Assembly: GCA_018857735.1 (NCBI GenBank)
Contig: JABMCL010002494.1
Span: 72,001-136,000, forward strand
Length of the DNA: 64,000 bases
Source of the DNA: Alviniconcha marisindica
Lineage: Eukaryota; Mollusca; Gastropoda; Provannidae
Reading direction: 5' to 3'
The position numbers and the translations under genes were made by a program. Positions 11,385 to 23,150 of the stretch are shown here, in pieces (position 1 is the first letter of the stretch; each line of letters begins with the position of its first letter). Below the pieces are notes generated by a model. The model did no database searches. It saw nothing but the letters and a program-made list of their open reading frames with translations, and was not told the DNA's origin.

Positions 11385-11620
11385 TGTGAGCTGGTTTGGC
11401 CTAGCAGTAAGGCTGGTAAGCAGAGGGACCTCAGTTTGAATCCGCTTCAGCTCTCCTTTCTCTTCAAAAATTGTGGTCTCTGGACAGTCTTGTGACTTTG
11501 TCCCTCACAATTAATGAAACATTAAAATGGATCTCATCACTGCCCATCTTAATGCAGGAGTCATTCTGGTGGTGACCATGTAGTGATAGGAATAATAGTC
11601 TCCCTTTCCACCCACCTCCA
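11385..11620 (+). mobile_element. tRNA-derived SINE, copy 2
   Basis: The head has RNA polymerase III-type internal promoter boxes: an A-box-like stretch GGCCTAGCAGTAAGGCTGG at about 11399-11417 and a B-box-like AGTTTGAATCC at 11432-11442, close to GGTTCGANNCC. The body (TGTGGTCTCTGGACAGTCTT, GTGACTTTGTCCCTC) is shared with 4340-4620. It is not a functional tRNA gene, as the cloverleaf cannot be completed. Confidence 0.72.
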
Positions 11621-13049
11621 AAACCCCTTCCCCCCTAATAAGCTGTACAGTTTCTGTGGACATTAAGCACCATGTTTACTTTCTGCCATTTGCATTTGTA
11701 AATATAGAACTTGGCTAGCATAACAATTAGATCAACACCTTATCTGTGAATACATTCTGCAGGACAATAAGCAAAATAAACTTTTCTGTAAGTTTACATT
11801 TTTTGCAGTTGACACATTTTTCCCTCTGAAATAATTTTTTCTTTTAAACAGTATGAAAATATCAAACAAGCTCAAAACAAAATCTAACATGACAATAGTC
11901 AGATTTTTTTTTACACTTTACACAATCCAATGAAAATGCAAAGATATATGCTTGGCTGTTTCTAAAAGATAACTGGCAAAATGAAAATGAATCAACTTCT
12001 GATTCACTGTTTATGACAAATCTACTTTATGTTTGATTGATTAACTGTTGATATTGAATGCCCAGTCAACCCTCAATATCATATGATTGTTGGTATTATA
12101 ATTATGCCCAGTCAACCATGAATGTCACATCAGGATGAAGCACAAGTAATGAAATCACATGCAAAGTCTTTTTCACTTGTCATATCACTGAACACTTCAT
12201 GTCTGAAGAGGATTGTGAAGAAATGAAGTTGAATGAGTTGGGAAGTTAGAAAGGAAACCACTTGCAAGTTTACACATCTCTGCAGAGGGGATCACATTTT
12301 TTCTGTATGCACAATACCCATGCTGGGGCTTTCTGTCAGAACATGAGGCAGAGTGGGCGGAGTGTTATGAAATCAGAATGGTAATACTACAAAGGCAGAA
12401 TTTTTAGAAAGATGGCAAAGCCAAAGGATGCAAACCTATATTCTGACCAACTCCTGGCATACAATTCACAACTTTCCTGATCCATGAAACTGAACAATAA
12501 TAATATTACAGCTGTCATTTCTATTGCAAAGGCTAGCATATCATGGACATGGGTTACAGTATTGCACTTTAAATGATCAAAACACAGAAAACCTAAAAAA
12601 TATAGACAAACATACTGCATTCCTTGAACACCACACATATGTGCATGCATACAGAAGGAATGGAATAGGGATGCTAAGGGGGCAAAAGAAAAAGACTAAA
12701 TTTGAAATCAGTTGTGGTATTGTCAGTAGAGGGGTCTTTAGCGCTGTTCTGAAGGCATGGATGATGGAAGGACTGAATGAAATGGATATCGGAAAGGAGA
12801 ATTCTATTTGTAAAAGAAGAAAAAACTTTGCAGTTAAGTAATCTGGTCTTATGAGCACATTTTGTTTTGTGAATATAGCTGCACAAAAAGTGTGAAACAA
12901 CTCAGTACAATACTGATAAACTTGACTGACAAAGGACAAACATGACAGTGCCTGTGCATTGATATATAGCATGCAAAAAAGTTGTGGGTTCTTAGGACTC
13001 ACTGCCAACTCAAGTCTCAGAAACTTACAAACTTCAACTACATAGTGAA

Positions 13050-13885
13050 AAGACAGCCGAGATGCTCATTGGAAAAAGACAAAAACTGTCCTCCATTTTC
13101 ATCAACACCTTTCAGCTTGATGATACCACAGTCCTTCTCTCTGTCGAAAGCATCGGTTTCTCCTCAACAGCAGTCTATGGAGAACTGCATTAGTCAAACC
13201 TCCAAATCCTACTACTACCAGCTTCACTGAAATAGTTCTGTGAGGAAGTATCTTTCCATCAAGGCTACAGTGAAACTGGTCACCTCACTCATTCTGCCAT
13301 GCCTGACTACTGCAATTCTCTCCTTTCGGGTCTGCCTGCTTCTTCTGTCCATAGCCTTCATCGCATACATAACTGTGTTTCTCGGCTCATACTGAAAAAT
13401 CATGAACCTGACCCCATCACTCCTCTGTTTCAATCGCTCCACTGGCTCCCAATCTCACAAAAAATTCAGTACAAGATAACTGTTATAAATGTAACATGCT
13501 CACTGCTCCACCGTATCTCTGTGACTGTCTTCAAATTTATACACCCTCCCATACTTTCCGCTCTGCATCTGAGCCTCAGCCTCCAGATTCCTCAAACCAG
13601 ACTTTCCACTGTTGGTTCTTGAGCCTTTTCTGTCTTCAGTTCCTCTCTGACAGAAACGCTCTGTCAACTCCTTCAAATCAAATCTCACTTCTTTTCCCAA
13701 AACTATTTACCTGCCATGTTTTCTGTTCTGTGTGGCTTCTTGATTCATCTCAAGTCTGTTTGCTGCCCATTTTAAGTTGTGTGTAAAGTAAGTTTTGTAT
13801 AGTCAGTATGCTTGTGTGCGCAGGTGCCTCAGAATAGTCTCAACAGACAAGATTTTGCACTTTATAAATACTTTTTATGTTTTTT
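13050..13885 (+). mobile_element. CR1-like LINE, 5'-truncated, ORF2 C-terminus and 3' tail
   Basis: The plus strand encodes, across several frameshifts, the C-terminal part of a non-LTR reverse transcriptase: FINTFQLDDTTV, then MPDYCNSLLSGLPASSVHSL, ITPLFQSLHWLPIS (HWLP near 13440) and a region corresponding to YLCDCLQ.Y.PS. The LDYCNSLL...LHWLPV signature belongs to the CR1/L2 side of the Jockey superfamily. The tail TTTGTATAGTCAGTATG...CTTTATAAATACTTT is shared with the copy in the NR4A intron at 5.7 kb. Frameshifts make it a dead copy. Confidence 0.85.
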
Positions 13886-14309
13886 CATTTACATAAAACC
13901 TTTTATGCCACATATCAAATCAAGCACACAAATGTAAGTGAAAAGGATAACTTTATTCATAAAGTGCCAGAAAATAAACAGCTTAACAATTGGTGGTTCT
14001 GCTTTATCAGTGTACCATGCTCTTATTTTTTGCACTGGACTGTGGCAGATTCATGTTAACACCCACATGTATGTATCCACACACATGTTATTTAATTAGG
14101 AATGACATATACATCAATATTCATGTATGATTATAAGAAGTTTGCCTAAACACTTGGCAACAAGAACATATCTTTTTAGACAAATATCTGTGACCAAACT
14201 TTAAGCATGTAGCACTTTTTGTCATTAAAATACCCACACTCCATCTCATTTTAGTGGAAAAAAAATTATACTCTCAACTGTCCATTACCCCTCTCTATGC
14301 CAGTTATGT
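13886..14309. other. Non-coding spacer between two LINE fragments
   Basis: AT-rich sequence with no recognisable coding, RNA or repeat structure. Confidence 0.5.
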
Positions 14310-15012
14310 AAACTCTTCTTCGGTGTGGGAGCTGAAGGCCACAGCTGTGGATTTGTGCCAGACACAGCAGCCCAACACCATGGGAAAATCTTGGGAACTC
14401 ACTCGGGGCAGGTTGTCTCCCTTGCACTGTCACACCTCTCCAATGCAGTACAGACAGTGCAGCCTATACGGTCTCAACCTCCAGCTTGACAATGGAGGTG
14501 GAAGCAGTCACCCATGCCCTCCGCAGGATTGCCTCAAGAGGTGACAGTCAGATCACACATGCCATCATCCTCACAGATTCAAGGAGCTTGCTACAAAAGT
14601 GAAAAAAAGGAATGGGAAGCCCAGACTAGAATGTGTTGATGGTCCACATCCACCTTTGAGAACTGTGGGTGTACTACCCTGGACATGCCGGAGTGAAGGG
14701 CAACGACTGAGCAGATAGACTGGCAGGCAAAGCAACCCTCATATGTGGCTTGCTTCTCAGAAGATCTGAAATGTTGAGAAGCTCGAGATACTACCTGCGG
14801 GCATAAAGCCAAGGATATCACACCCTTGATTGCCTGAAGGAGAGAGGCGTTGAAAGAGGAAGTCCTAGACGATCTTCCTTGAAAGGACAAGAGAGGGCCA
14901 TCGTCAATCAAACATTGGAACTGTTTCAAAGGCAATGTTGGGAAAACTTCTGAGAGATGGTATGGAGCACATAGGGGCATACATACCATCCTGAACTGAA
15001 CTGAACAATGCA
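14310..15012 (+). mobile_element. RNase H-bearing LINE 3' fragment (I/Nimb-like)
   Basis: The plus strand reads, with frameshifts and stops, MEVEAVTHALRRIASRGDSQ, then ITHAIILTDSRSLLQK and YYPGHAGVKGND*ADRLAGK, i.e. the E, D and D motifs of a retrotransposon RNase H. The same protein is encoded on the minus strand at 39085-40690. The 3' end is a short CTGAA-type repeat (CTGAACTGAACTGAAC) near 14993-15008, typical of I-clade LINEs. A stop codon inside GND*AD and several frameshifts show it is dead. Confidence 0.85.
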
Positions 15013-17415
15013 GGGAAATAAGGAAACTGCATCAGCACAATACTGCTGCTCTGCCTTCAATGGGAGGAGGGACCTGCTCACACCATGAGATTCAAGCTGT
15101 TATATTGATATTTTTGGGTGAGTGTAATGCAACAAGGCCAACCTCCTTCACTACCTGTCTCCTGATTATTATTATTTTTAAATCCACGTTAAACATATTG
15201 GGCGGTTCAGTGAAGCTGGTTTGCACGAGTGAATGCCCTTTGTAATCTTTCACGAAAGAAGTCACGAGAGGTCGCAGCATCACTTCCAGGCCGATTTCTG
15301 AGTAGGCGTTGCTTCACGCTGTGTATAACAATGGAAGTTGAACCTAGAATTGCGAAGCAGTACAAATGCCACCATTGTTGCAGTTGCAAAAATTACTGAG
15401 GAAAGGGGATGGAGGGTGGAAAAAAAGTGTCTGCATCGTGTGTTTTTTGCTGACCAGAAGATCGCAAGTTCATTGAAAAAATACGTTTTGGGGCATCCTA
15501 TAGCACGAGCAACAAGTTATCGCTTGTTGCCAGACACATTCTGACTACGGGCCTCCAAAATGTCTTTAAAGCTGGCAGTGTAAAATTCGCAAATTCACTG
15601 TCACTGCCTTCCATTGTGAAGAAAGTATGCACCGGAAGTAAAAGCAGCCAAGGGACTTAAGCGATGCCAGGCAAAAGTCAAGGGAGTTAACAACCCTGCC
15701 TGAATCACCCAATAGTGCCTTATGTCACATGGAAGAGCTTAGTGGGAAAGAGCTGCAACTTATAATAAGCTAGCAGAAGCCACACAAAGCTATTCAATTG
15801 CAAAGGACACTCTAGCTGTCTGGGTGGCTAAAGAATGTGCTCAACAGAGCTGGAATAGGCAGTTGTCAGTTTGGTGTCCACAGTATCCGAACATATAAAT
15901 GAATCAACAAACAAGGGAATTAATTAGTACTTGAAAGACATCACACAAACACAACAACAAAGACCCGAGTTGCCTTTGGTAACACCCACCTGGAATGTGA
16001 GTAAATACAAGGTACATAAACTCCACCAGATGCCAGGTGAGAGTTACCAGAGGGGACTCAGGTCTTTGTTGTGCTTATGTGACCTCTTTCAAGCACTAAT
16101 ATCCTTTTTTGTTGTTGATTCTGCACAGGTGCTCTGGGCCTCTTTCTGTTTCAGATTATTCAAACATGTAAATGGAACACTAGTACGACAATACAAAATG
16201 TGGACATTTTTGGGGTAAGCCCCTTTTTCAAGTGACAAAATAAGTTAAACAATGAAAAATTAAGATGCACTTATCCAGTTTTTGTTTTGAATGTGACTGT
16301 GTCACATTAAAATTGAGAACTATTCCTTTGATGTAGAGGCAAGACAAAAGATTGCAAAGTTGAATGATCTGTTTTCAAAATAACTTTATATTAGACAACT
16401 TATTTTGAAGAGCATACGTATATGTATAGATCAGCTGAAAACTAGTTTCACAAAAAGTTGTTTCTGTTTGTGAAACAAAAAATTTGTTTTGTAAATCAGA
16501 AGAGTGAAGGAGTTTGAACCCTAAAGGAATGATGTGTTCACACATGCATGTTTTCAAAAATACTAAGTGACTGGAAGTTTTAGTCTTAAGCACATTCTTA
16601 ACTGGACAAACTTTTGCTTCGCAAACTTGTTTCAGGGTGTTCGGTGAACCTGAAAAAGCTTCAGCAAACTTACTATGTTCTTAATCGGACACACCTTTAC
16701 TTAGCAAACCTAGTTTGGGAAGTTCAACGAACTACAACAAAGCTATGTTCAGGGTCCAAAATGCTTCACTCAACATGTTCTGGGAACTATTCGCCCAGTT
16801 CGGTGAACCTTGCCTCTGATTGGGTGAGAGCAAAGAGAGCTCTCCTAGGGATGAGGAAGAAAGGACTTGAAATAAAAATAAAAATGGATGATGGTGTTGG
16901 TATTTCACTTGCTTCGGAGGGAACTGACCTATTTGTTGAGTTGTGGCAGGTGCAGCCTTGTCTCTGGGACCCAGAATAATATAGTAATTGAACTGCCCTG
17001 TCGGGGATGATTAAAGTATACTGGCTTGACGACTTGACTTTAGCCTACATTTTGGATCATGCTGTCTGCTGTGCTTCTGCCACAAGTTCAAGCCAAAGCT
17101 TGCATCTCTCTTGCCAGTTAAGAAGTGAAGTATAGTTTGTTGAACTGTCCGAAACATGTTCAGTGAACTAAAAGTTTGAGCTCAATTAAGAAACGACGTA
17201 TAGTTCATCAAACTAACAGTTCGCCCAATAAAGAATGGGTTTTAGCAAAGCAAGTTCTAGCATATGTAAGCAAGTGTAAGCAGTACAGGAGATAGGAAAC
17301 AATGCTTGCAATAAAATGTGAATGAAGACTTGAGGAGAATGATGATGATGGCATAAGACCAACAAACAAAAAAAGAGTCAAACAACAGATAGCAGTCATA
17401 GGAAATTACAAAAAA
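15013..17415. other. Unassigned repeat-like region
   Basis: No known protein is recognised. At 15240-15900 there are short open stretches (for example a 22-codon Cys/His-rich one starting ATG at 15332) that could be debris of a transposase. Around 16590-17240 the motif GTTCGGTGAAC and relatives recur, and CAATTAAGAA/CAGTTAAGAA blocks near 17115 and 17185 repeat, suggesting an old element about 0.6 kb long. A GGGGATGATTAAAGTATA-like tail near 17005 is of retroposon style. Confidence 0.4.
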
Positions 17416-17632
17416 TCTAAAACAAGGATGACTGCTAGCATTCTAAAACAAGATCCAAACACATAAAAGGTTCAAAGGGACACTAATTTAATATGATAAT
17501 ACATTTAAGCCTACGTTTTAACCTTCTATGCATTTGGATCTGTTTTGTATCATCATATTAAATTAGCGTTCTTTCAACCTGTTATGTGTTTGGATCTTGT
17601 TCTAGGACACTAGCAGTCATCCTCGTTTTAAA
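17416..17632. mobile_element. MITE with terminal inverted repeats of about 80 bp
   Basis: The left arm (about 17416-17497) contains AAGGATGACTGCTAGCATTC, AAGATCCAAACACATAA and ACTAATTTAATATGAT. The right arm (about 17550-17632) is its reverse complement with scattered mismatches, leaving a centre of about 50 bp. There is no coding capacity, so it is a miniature non-autonomous DNA transposon. Diverged parts of the family occur at 38822-38890 and 61232-61276. Confidence 0.85.
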
Positions 17633-17764
17633 CTGTTTGCTGCCCACAGTATTCACACTGTGAGCACATCTGCAATAGCAGCCTACATAATTCCAGTTGA
17701 CTAGTATCATGAAAGCTACTGGAAGGTCAACATTCATACATCTGTACCAAAAAAGTCAACAGCT

Positions 17765-17880
17765 AACCTAATAATAATAATAGTAATGGACATTTCTATG
17801 GCGCATGATCCCTAGCAAGATCTAGGGCACAATGCACCATACAAAAAGCTGCAGAAAAATGTATAAACACATACAATGGA
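17765..17880 (-). mobile_element. LINE 3' tail remnant, minus strand
   Basis: Read on the minus strand it ends in a GGCGC-like box (GGGATCATGCGCCATAGAAA) followed by (TTA)n, which is the terminal layout of the CR1-like LINEs elsewhere in the window. No coding part is attached. Confidence 0.5.
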
Positions 17881-18639
17881 CCAAAAAACAAAAACAAAAA
17901 CAGTTTCATTGCTGCTGATAGTCTGATCAAAATTAAGACAGCAGTCCCTCATGCCTTGAAGTTGAAGTCAGCTAAACTGTGCACAAGTTCAAAAGTCCAT
18001 CTTCTTATCTGAAACACAGAAAGAATAAAACTATTTAAAGTCTGCTGTTTATTTTTTGTACATTCAAAAGCTGACCATGAACTGAAAATGCTTGAAGCTG
18101 ATGAACATGTGGGGAAAGGGGGTGGGGGGAGGGGGAAGAGAAGAGGGTCATACTTAATACATAATGCCTAGACTAGTCAACCACGAAGGTCTGGATCATA
18201 TCAGAGTGAAACACAATATAAAATCACATGCTGACAGACTTGCTATTCAAATTATTGCATCACAGGAAAGAAAGAGAAAGAAAATTGACATTTAAACAGT
18301 CAGCTGTGTAGGTTAAAACAAGAATTAAGTGGATGGAGAGTGATGTCCCCTTCGATGTCGAGAGGACATGTTTTTTGAAGCCAGTGTTGTTTTGTGACTT
18401 CTTTTTTTTCATACTCCACTTTTTGGGGGTGTTTGATTCTTGTTGGAGTGTTGGAGAACATTGAGGCTAAAGGTTGGTGAAGACAGTTTGATGAATCAGA
18501 GGAGGACAAAGGTGAGGCATTTTTTTCTTCAGTTTCCTTTTTTTCACTGCCGTTCCATTTTGTTCTTGCATAGTGAGTGTCTGCTCACCGTGAACTCACC
18601 TAGATGGCAGTTGAGCCTGTTTCTTTTTACTACAGCGAG
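17881..18639. other. No gene seen; possible 5' part of the Tx1-like LINE
   Basis: A/G-rich sequence including a G-rich stretch near 18118-18150. The minus-strand ORF 18509-18300 (69 codons) and the plus-strand block 18440-18510 look mildly coding but match nothing I recognise. The LINE to the right may begin here; its 5' border cannot be placed. Confidence 0.4.
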
Positions 18640-18699
18640 ACCTGCCTGCCAGTGACAGTTCAAAACATGATACACTAGCAGTAGAAAAAGTGAGCGGGA

Positions 18700-19702
18700 C
18701 AGAAACGATACTTGGGGCCCAGGACTGTGGCGTGTGTATCCTCTCAACAGAACTGCCAGAAACAAGCTGCTGATAGATAGCCTCACTCTCAGGCAGCAAA
18801 CAGTGCAAGTGTATGATAAAAACCTTCTCATCATGAGAGGTGGTGGCAGCGAGGAGGTGCCAGTCACAAAAGTATGGATCTTGGACATTCTGATCTCAGT
18901 TGACAGAAAGACATAGACAGCATTAGTCAGACTAGGGTGTGTGATGAGATCATCTCTGATCAACGGAAAAAAGATCAGAAATAAGGATGGAAAATTGACA
19001 AGATTCAAGACTGGCTGATGATTAGTGTTCATCAATATCTCTCACAGGCCTCTGGAAAGGACAGTAAATATCAGGGGATTCACCACATGCCTGTACACAA
19101 GGAACTGCCGAGGGCTGATCCATAGCAGGCAATGTGCTCCAGGTGCTTGGAGAGAGGTCATTTCGTCTCCACATGTCCAAACAACATCCGGTGCAGAGTG
19201 CCGTCAGGATGGTCCAGTCTGTGATGCTGTCTCTGTGGGGGCCATAAGGCAGTGTGGGACAGCAAGGAGACACCGTGGTCTCCAACATCAGGGAACCCCC
19301 GACCCCCAGGTCTCCAACATCAGGGACCCCCCGATCCCCAGGTCTCCAACATCAGGGAACCCCTGACCCCCAGGTCTCCAACACCAGGGAACCCTCATTC
19401 CAGCACGAGACATCTGACAAGGCTTCCAGAGATGATGAGGACCAGTGGGGGCATCCCCAGCTGGCAACTGATGAATGCCATCAGAACAGCCAAGTCAGAG
19501 AGTCACCATCAGCAATCAGTAACCAGGAGAGAAAGGCTAGTGGCAAAAAGCAAGCATGGGTCAGCAAGAAAAAAAACAGAACTTGTGAATAGAGGCAGAC
19601 AGACGGCAAGAGTTCACGCAAAACAGACAAAGATGGACTATGAGCAGCGCAAGTGTGACGCCAGGCTCAAGTGGACAATGTCAAACACCGGGGATTGAGC
19701 AT
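18700..19702 (+). pseudogene. Tx1-like LINE ORF1 (gag-like, zinc knuckle), broken
   Basis: Readable segments include YPLNRTARNKLLIDSLTLRQ and EEVPVTKVWILDILI near 18734-18910, PLERTVNIRGFTTCLY near 19044, then a zinc knuckle C-x2-C-x4-H-x4-C at 19135-19176 and a second Cys cluster (CRQDGPVC) one frameshift later. Such ORF1 proteins bind the element RNA and form the retrotransposition particle. The C-terminal part is basic and Ser/Lys-rich and ends with a stop near 19698. A 32-bp minisatellite (19278-19402) has expanded inside it; since 32 is not a multiple of three, each unit shifts the frame. Identity as ORF1 rests on the knuckle and on the ORF2 downstream. Confidence 0.72.
19278..19402. repeat. 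32-bp minisatellite, four units, inside LINE ORF1
   Basis: Units start GTCTCCAACATCAGGGA at 19278, 19310, 19342 and 19374, an exact 32-bp period. The first three are nearly identical and the fourth is diverged. All three forward frames stay open across the array and are rich in Pro, Arg and Ser. Confidence 0.95.
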
Positions 19703-19869
19703 GAGCATAAAACATGCCAGGCTGACCGACATGAGTGAGGCCAGTGACACCATGCAGAGCTCCATGTCACAGCCCAGCTGAGTGAAACTGACGCTGTGAA
19801 CTGTCAGGCGGAGAAAATATGACTCGATTATAATCTTTAGATTATGCAAGTCACAAAAACTGCATTTTT

Positions 19870-22760
19870 GGACAAATGTAATATTCATTCTGTTGCCTCT
19901 ACAGATTACAGAAGATGTTCCGTTTCAGTCAAGTTTTCAGAGATTCAGAGGCCCAGGCTACTGGAAAAGTCTCCATATTTGTTAATCAAATGAACACTGT
20001 AATTGATAACCACACAGCTGGCTTAGATAGCAAATCAGACAATCAGTTGGAGTGGGAACTTCTAAAGGCGAAAATTAAAGAATTTCCATGAAACAGAAAT
20101 CAGTTCACAATAGAAATACACTGGCAGAATTGTTTGGTAAATTGAATGACATCGACTCAGCCCTTGCCACTAACCCTGAATGTGTTGCTACCCAAAACCA
20201 GTGTGACCATATCCAAATAAAAATAGAACTGCTCAAGCAACAGAAATCCCGTGCAGCACAGGTGTGTTCTCAGGTCAAGTGGGTTGAGGAAGGTAGAAAA
20301 AAACACAAAGTATCTTTTTGAAAAATCTAGGGCTAATTCAAAGATAATGGAAAGGGTGACAGATGAAATGGGGCAGACAGTTACAAAGCAGGCAGACATG
20401 AATGTTCAAAAAGAACTTTTTCTCTGATCTGTATAAAAAGAAGATACACAAGGAAGGGATGGAAGTTTGTCTCTGTGGATGTAAAGTAACACTGAACAAA
20501 CGAAGGAATTGAAAAAACAAACAAACTACTTTTATGTGAAATACAACACTAACAATCTCTGTAGCACAGAAAGATAAATATGATGGGGTGGTGGTTGAAA
20601 ATAAACTTTTATGTGCATTAAAACAAATGAAAAATGGCTTGGCACTGGGGTGTGATGGGATTACTGTAAAGTTTTTGAAAAGTTCTGGGCACGCATTAGT
20701 AAACTTTTGACCTTGTCATTTAATTCTGCATCTGAAAATGGGAATTTATCACAAAGAAAAGCTGTCATTACTTTGATACTCAAAGGAAAAGACTTAGCAA
20801 GAGATAACCTAAAGAACTGGCAACTCATATTGCTAACAATCAGTGATTACAAACTGTTAGCAAAATGCTTAGCTCTCTGTTTAGGAGATGTCATAAATGA
20901 TGTTGTCAGTGGTGATCAAGTTGGCTATATAAAGGGACGCAGAGTGTTGATGCTGCTGAGACTGATCAATGATGTTACTGATCAACAGAATGTACAGCAG
21001 AAACCAGAACGTTTGCTTATGATCGATTATTGTTAAACTTTTGACAGAATATTGAAGGATTTTATGATACAAATGTTCAAGAAATTTGGACTTGGACTGA
21101 TTTTGTGAAATGGGTTAGCGTTCTAATGGCAGATGCCTAAAGCTGTGTTGCCTACTGTGGTTGGTTATCCAAGTATTTTGTTGTAGAGGCTGGAATCTGT
21201 CAGGGCTGTCCTTTTTCACCACTAGCCTTTGTTCTTAATAATAATAATTTATTTTATATAGCACCTCAACAACAATTATATGAGTTCTTAGCGCTGTACA
21301 GATCAACAAATGCAATAAAACACACACCAATGTTACTTAAATTAGCCTAGAACTGTATAACTGCTTGCAGTAAAGATATGACATTGTGAGAACATAAAAG
21401 GATTAAATTACTGGAAAGCAAGAAACGGCCTCTTGGAAAGTATCATAAAAACTGCACTATATGCAGATGATTTAACGTGGTTTTTAAAAGATGAGCAGGA
21501 TATGCAACAGGCACTTAAATTTTTTAGCTGAGTTTTCCACATTCTCAGGCCTGGTAATAAATCAGATAAAATCAGAGGAAATGTGGCTCAGTAGTAAACA
21601 AAACTGGACTGACACATACACCGTTTCTGGACTTGTATGGAAGAGGAAACTCAAAATTCTTGGTGTGTATTTTGCCTGTGACAAATGTGCTTCCCAAGTT
21701 GAAGAGAACTGGAAGAGAAGGGTGGAAAACATTAAAAGAATAATTAATGCATGGGAAAAAAGAAACCCGAGCATTGCTGGTACAGTCTGCATTATAAAAA
21801 CATTTTAATTTCACAGTCCCAGATCCTGTTCTCACTCAGGTTATATTATTTTGACTTTTGTGGTGTAAGAAAGACTGTAATTAGAAGGCCTTTGAGAAAG
21901 TGAAGAGAACTGTTATTTGTGATGCCTTAGAAAATGGTGGACAACATGATTGATTTAAAACAGATGCAAGCAGTGTTTTTGCTGTAATGGGTTGGATGTC
22001 TGTTCCAAGCACAGGTGCTAAATAAGTGGAGTCATATTCCCCAGAATATTCTTGCTTTCTTTGGAGACAAATACTTGTGTTTCTTTTCAAATCTGAAAAG
22101 TCATGCTTTTAAAGGGTTAAAGATGATTACCTCTCACTTCTGGAACTCTGTGTTAAAAACGTGACTAGACTTGAACTATTACGACCCTTCTATGCCTGTG
22201 TCAACTTATTTATGGAACAACAGCCATATTAAGCATCAAGGAAATGTTCTCTTGTTTACAGATTGGATTACTGGGAAAATACTGTATGTAAAAGACATTA
22301 AGGGACCTAGTGGATTCATAACATTTCAGGACATATGTGTAACAAAAAAGGGAACTCACCCAGCCAAATTCTGGAATATAATATTATGAGAGTGGCTGTT
22401 TACACGTTTGTACAGTCATAATGTTTGTGATACAGTACACTTTTTTGTATCAGAAAAAAAAACACCCCACAGTAAAAGACTTTAGAAAGGTGCTAATTTC
22501 TATGCACAACTCTGTTCCATGTGCAAATGGCTTCTGGAGCAGGAAATCTAGTTAGAAATAGACAAACACATATGGTCAATACCATCATTAGTAACAAAAG
22601 AAACAAGGCTACGGGTTCTACTGTGGAAAATTCTGCATAATATTTATCCCACAAACATATTACTTTGCAAGATGGAAGTGAGAGATGATCAAATGTGCTC
22701 ATATTGCAATGATGTAGTAGATTACATTGAACACTTCATTTGCTGATGATTCAGATTTTT
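19870..22760 (+). pseudogene. Tx1/L1-like LINE ORF2: linker, reverse transcriptase, zf-RVT, broken
   Basis: The ORF2 remnant begins with RGPGYWK (about 19947) just after where the endonuclease should be, then QVKWVEEGRK, the RT motifs LKNWQLILLTISDYKLLAKC and DQVGYIKGRR (about 20810-20945), GICQGCPFSPLAFVL (about 21190-21235) and LYADDL with the catalytic pair at 21460-21471. Further on come LKILGVYFACDK, INAWEKRNPSIAGTVCIIK and a Cys/His motif C-x2-C-x8-H-x2-C at 22696-22743 (zf-RVT). The enzyme would copy element RNA at the target site. Frame changes near 20320, 21040, 21530, 21810 and elsewhere show it is dead. The order of motifs leaves little doubt about identity. Confidence 0.85.
21237..21348 (-). 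mobile_element. LINE 3'-end insertion nested in Tx1-like RT
   Basis: About 112 bp that is nearly identical, in reverse complement, to the 3' terminus of the LINE at 33.52-33.63 kb: (TAA)n, then TTTATTTTATATAGC, CCTCAACAACAATTATATGAG, CTTAGCGCTGTACAGATCAA and TGTTACTTAAATTAGCC. It interrupts the host reverse transcriptase exactly between PLAFVL and LLAVKI, both of which read normally on either side. Confidence 0.9.
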
Positions 22761-23042
22761 TTAAATTACAATGAACCATATGTTTTAATTACTTTAGACA
22801 TTCAGACCCATTTAACTGTTCTTGATGTTCTGTTCAGAATAAAACAGCATAATTGCAGGAAGGTCAAAACTAAACAAATAAATCATATTAATAGCGAAAA
22901 TGTGCCTTCCTTCCATTATCCATATTTGAAAATCAGCTCAGGTTCTGAAATGTTTAACTGCGACAAAGCTTAAAAATGAAAACTGTGTACACTGTGACTA
23001 AGGGGAAGACTGAAGAGGCAAAGTGCAGGATGTACATGTGGG

Positions 23043-23058
23043 AGGGGGGGGGGGGGGG
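23043..23058. repeat. Poly-G tract in LINE 3' UTR
   Basis: Run of about 16 G, preceded by GGA, near the 3' end of the Tx1-like element. Confidence 0.85.
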
Positions 23059-23124
23059 AAATCATACAAAGATGCGTGAGTGAATGAGTGAGAAGAATAT
23101 TGTAATGATGGATGAATGTTTTTG

Positions 23125-23150
23125 AATAAACATTTGAAGCACATCGCTTG

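Larger units (their letters stand above)
8366..13049. other. Non-coding inter-gene region with scattered repeats
   Basis: I see no exon of a recognisable protein on either strand. Contents are short C runs (about 9830-9847 and 10027-10040), A-rich stretches, a two-unit duplication at 9187-9296, a (CCAT)n near 11143-11158, a short (TA)n at 11178-11190 and one SINE (11385-11620). The stretch 10737-10825 resembles 5530-5595. The longest ORF (143 codons, minus strand, 13008-12577) matches nothing I know and looks like a chance frame. Confidence 0.55.

Noticed and set aside
12577..13008. 143-codon minus-strand ORF
   Set aside because: Composition is Phe/Leu/Ser-rich from A/T-rich complement, with no motif and no supporting neighbour; a chance frame.
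18544..19035. 163-codon minus-strand ORF
   Set aside because: It is antisense to the LINE ORF1 remnant, whose plus-strand motifs (NKLLIDSLTLRQQ, EEVPVTKVWI) and downstream zinc knuckle explain the open frame.
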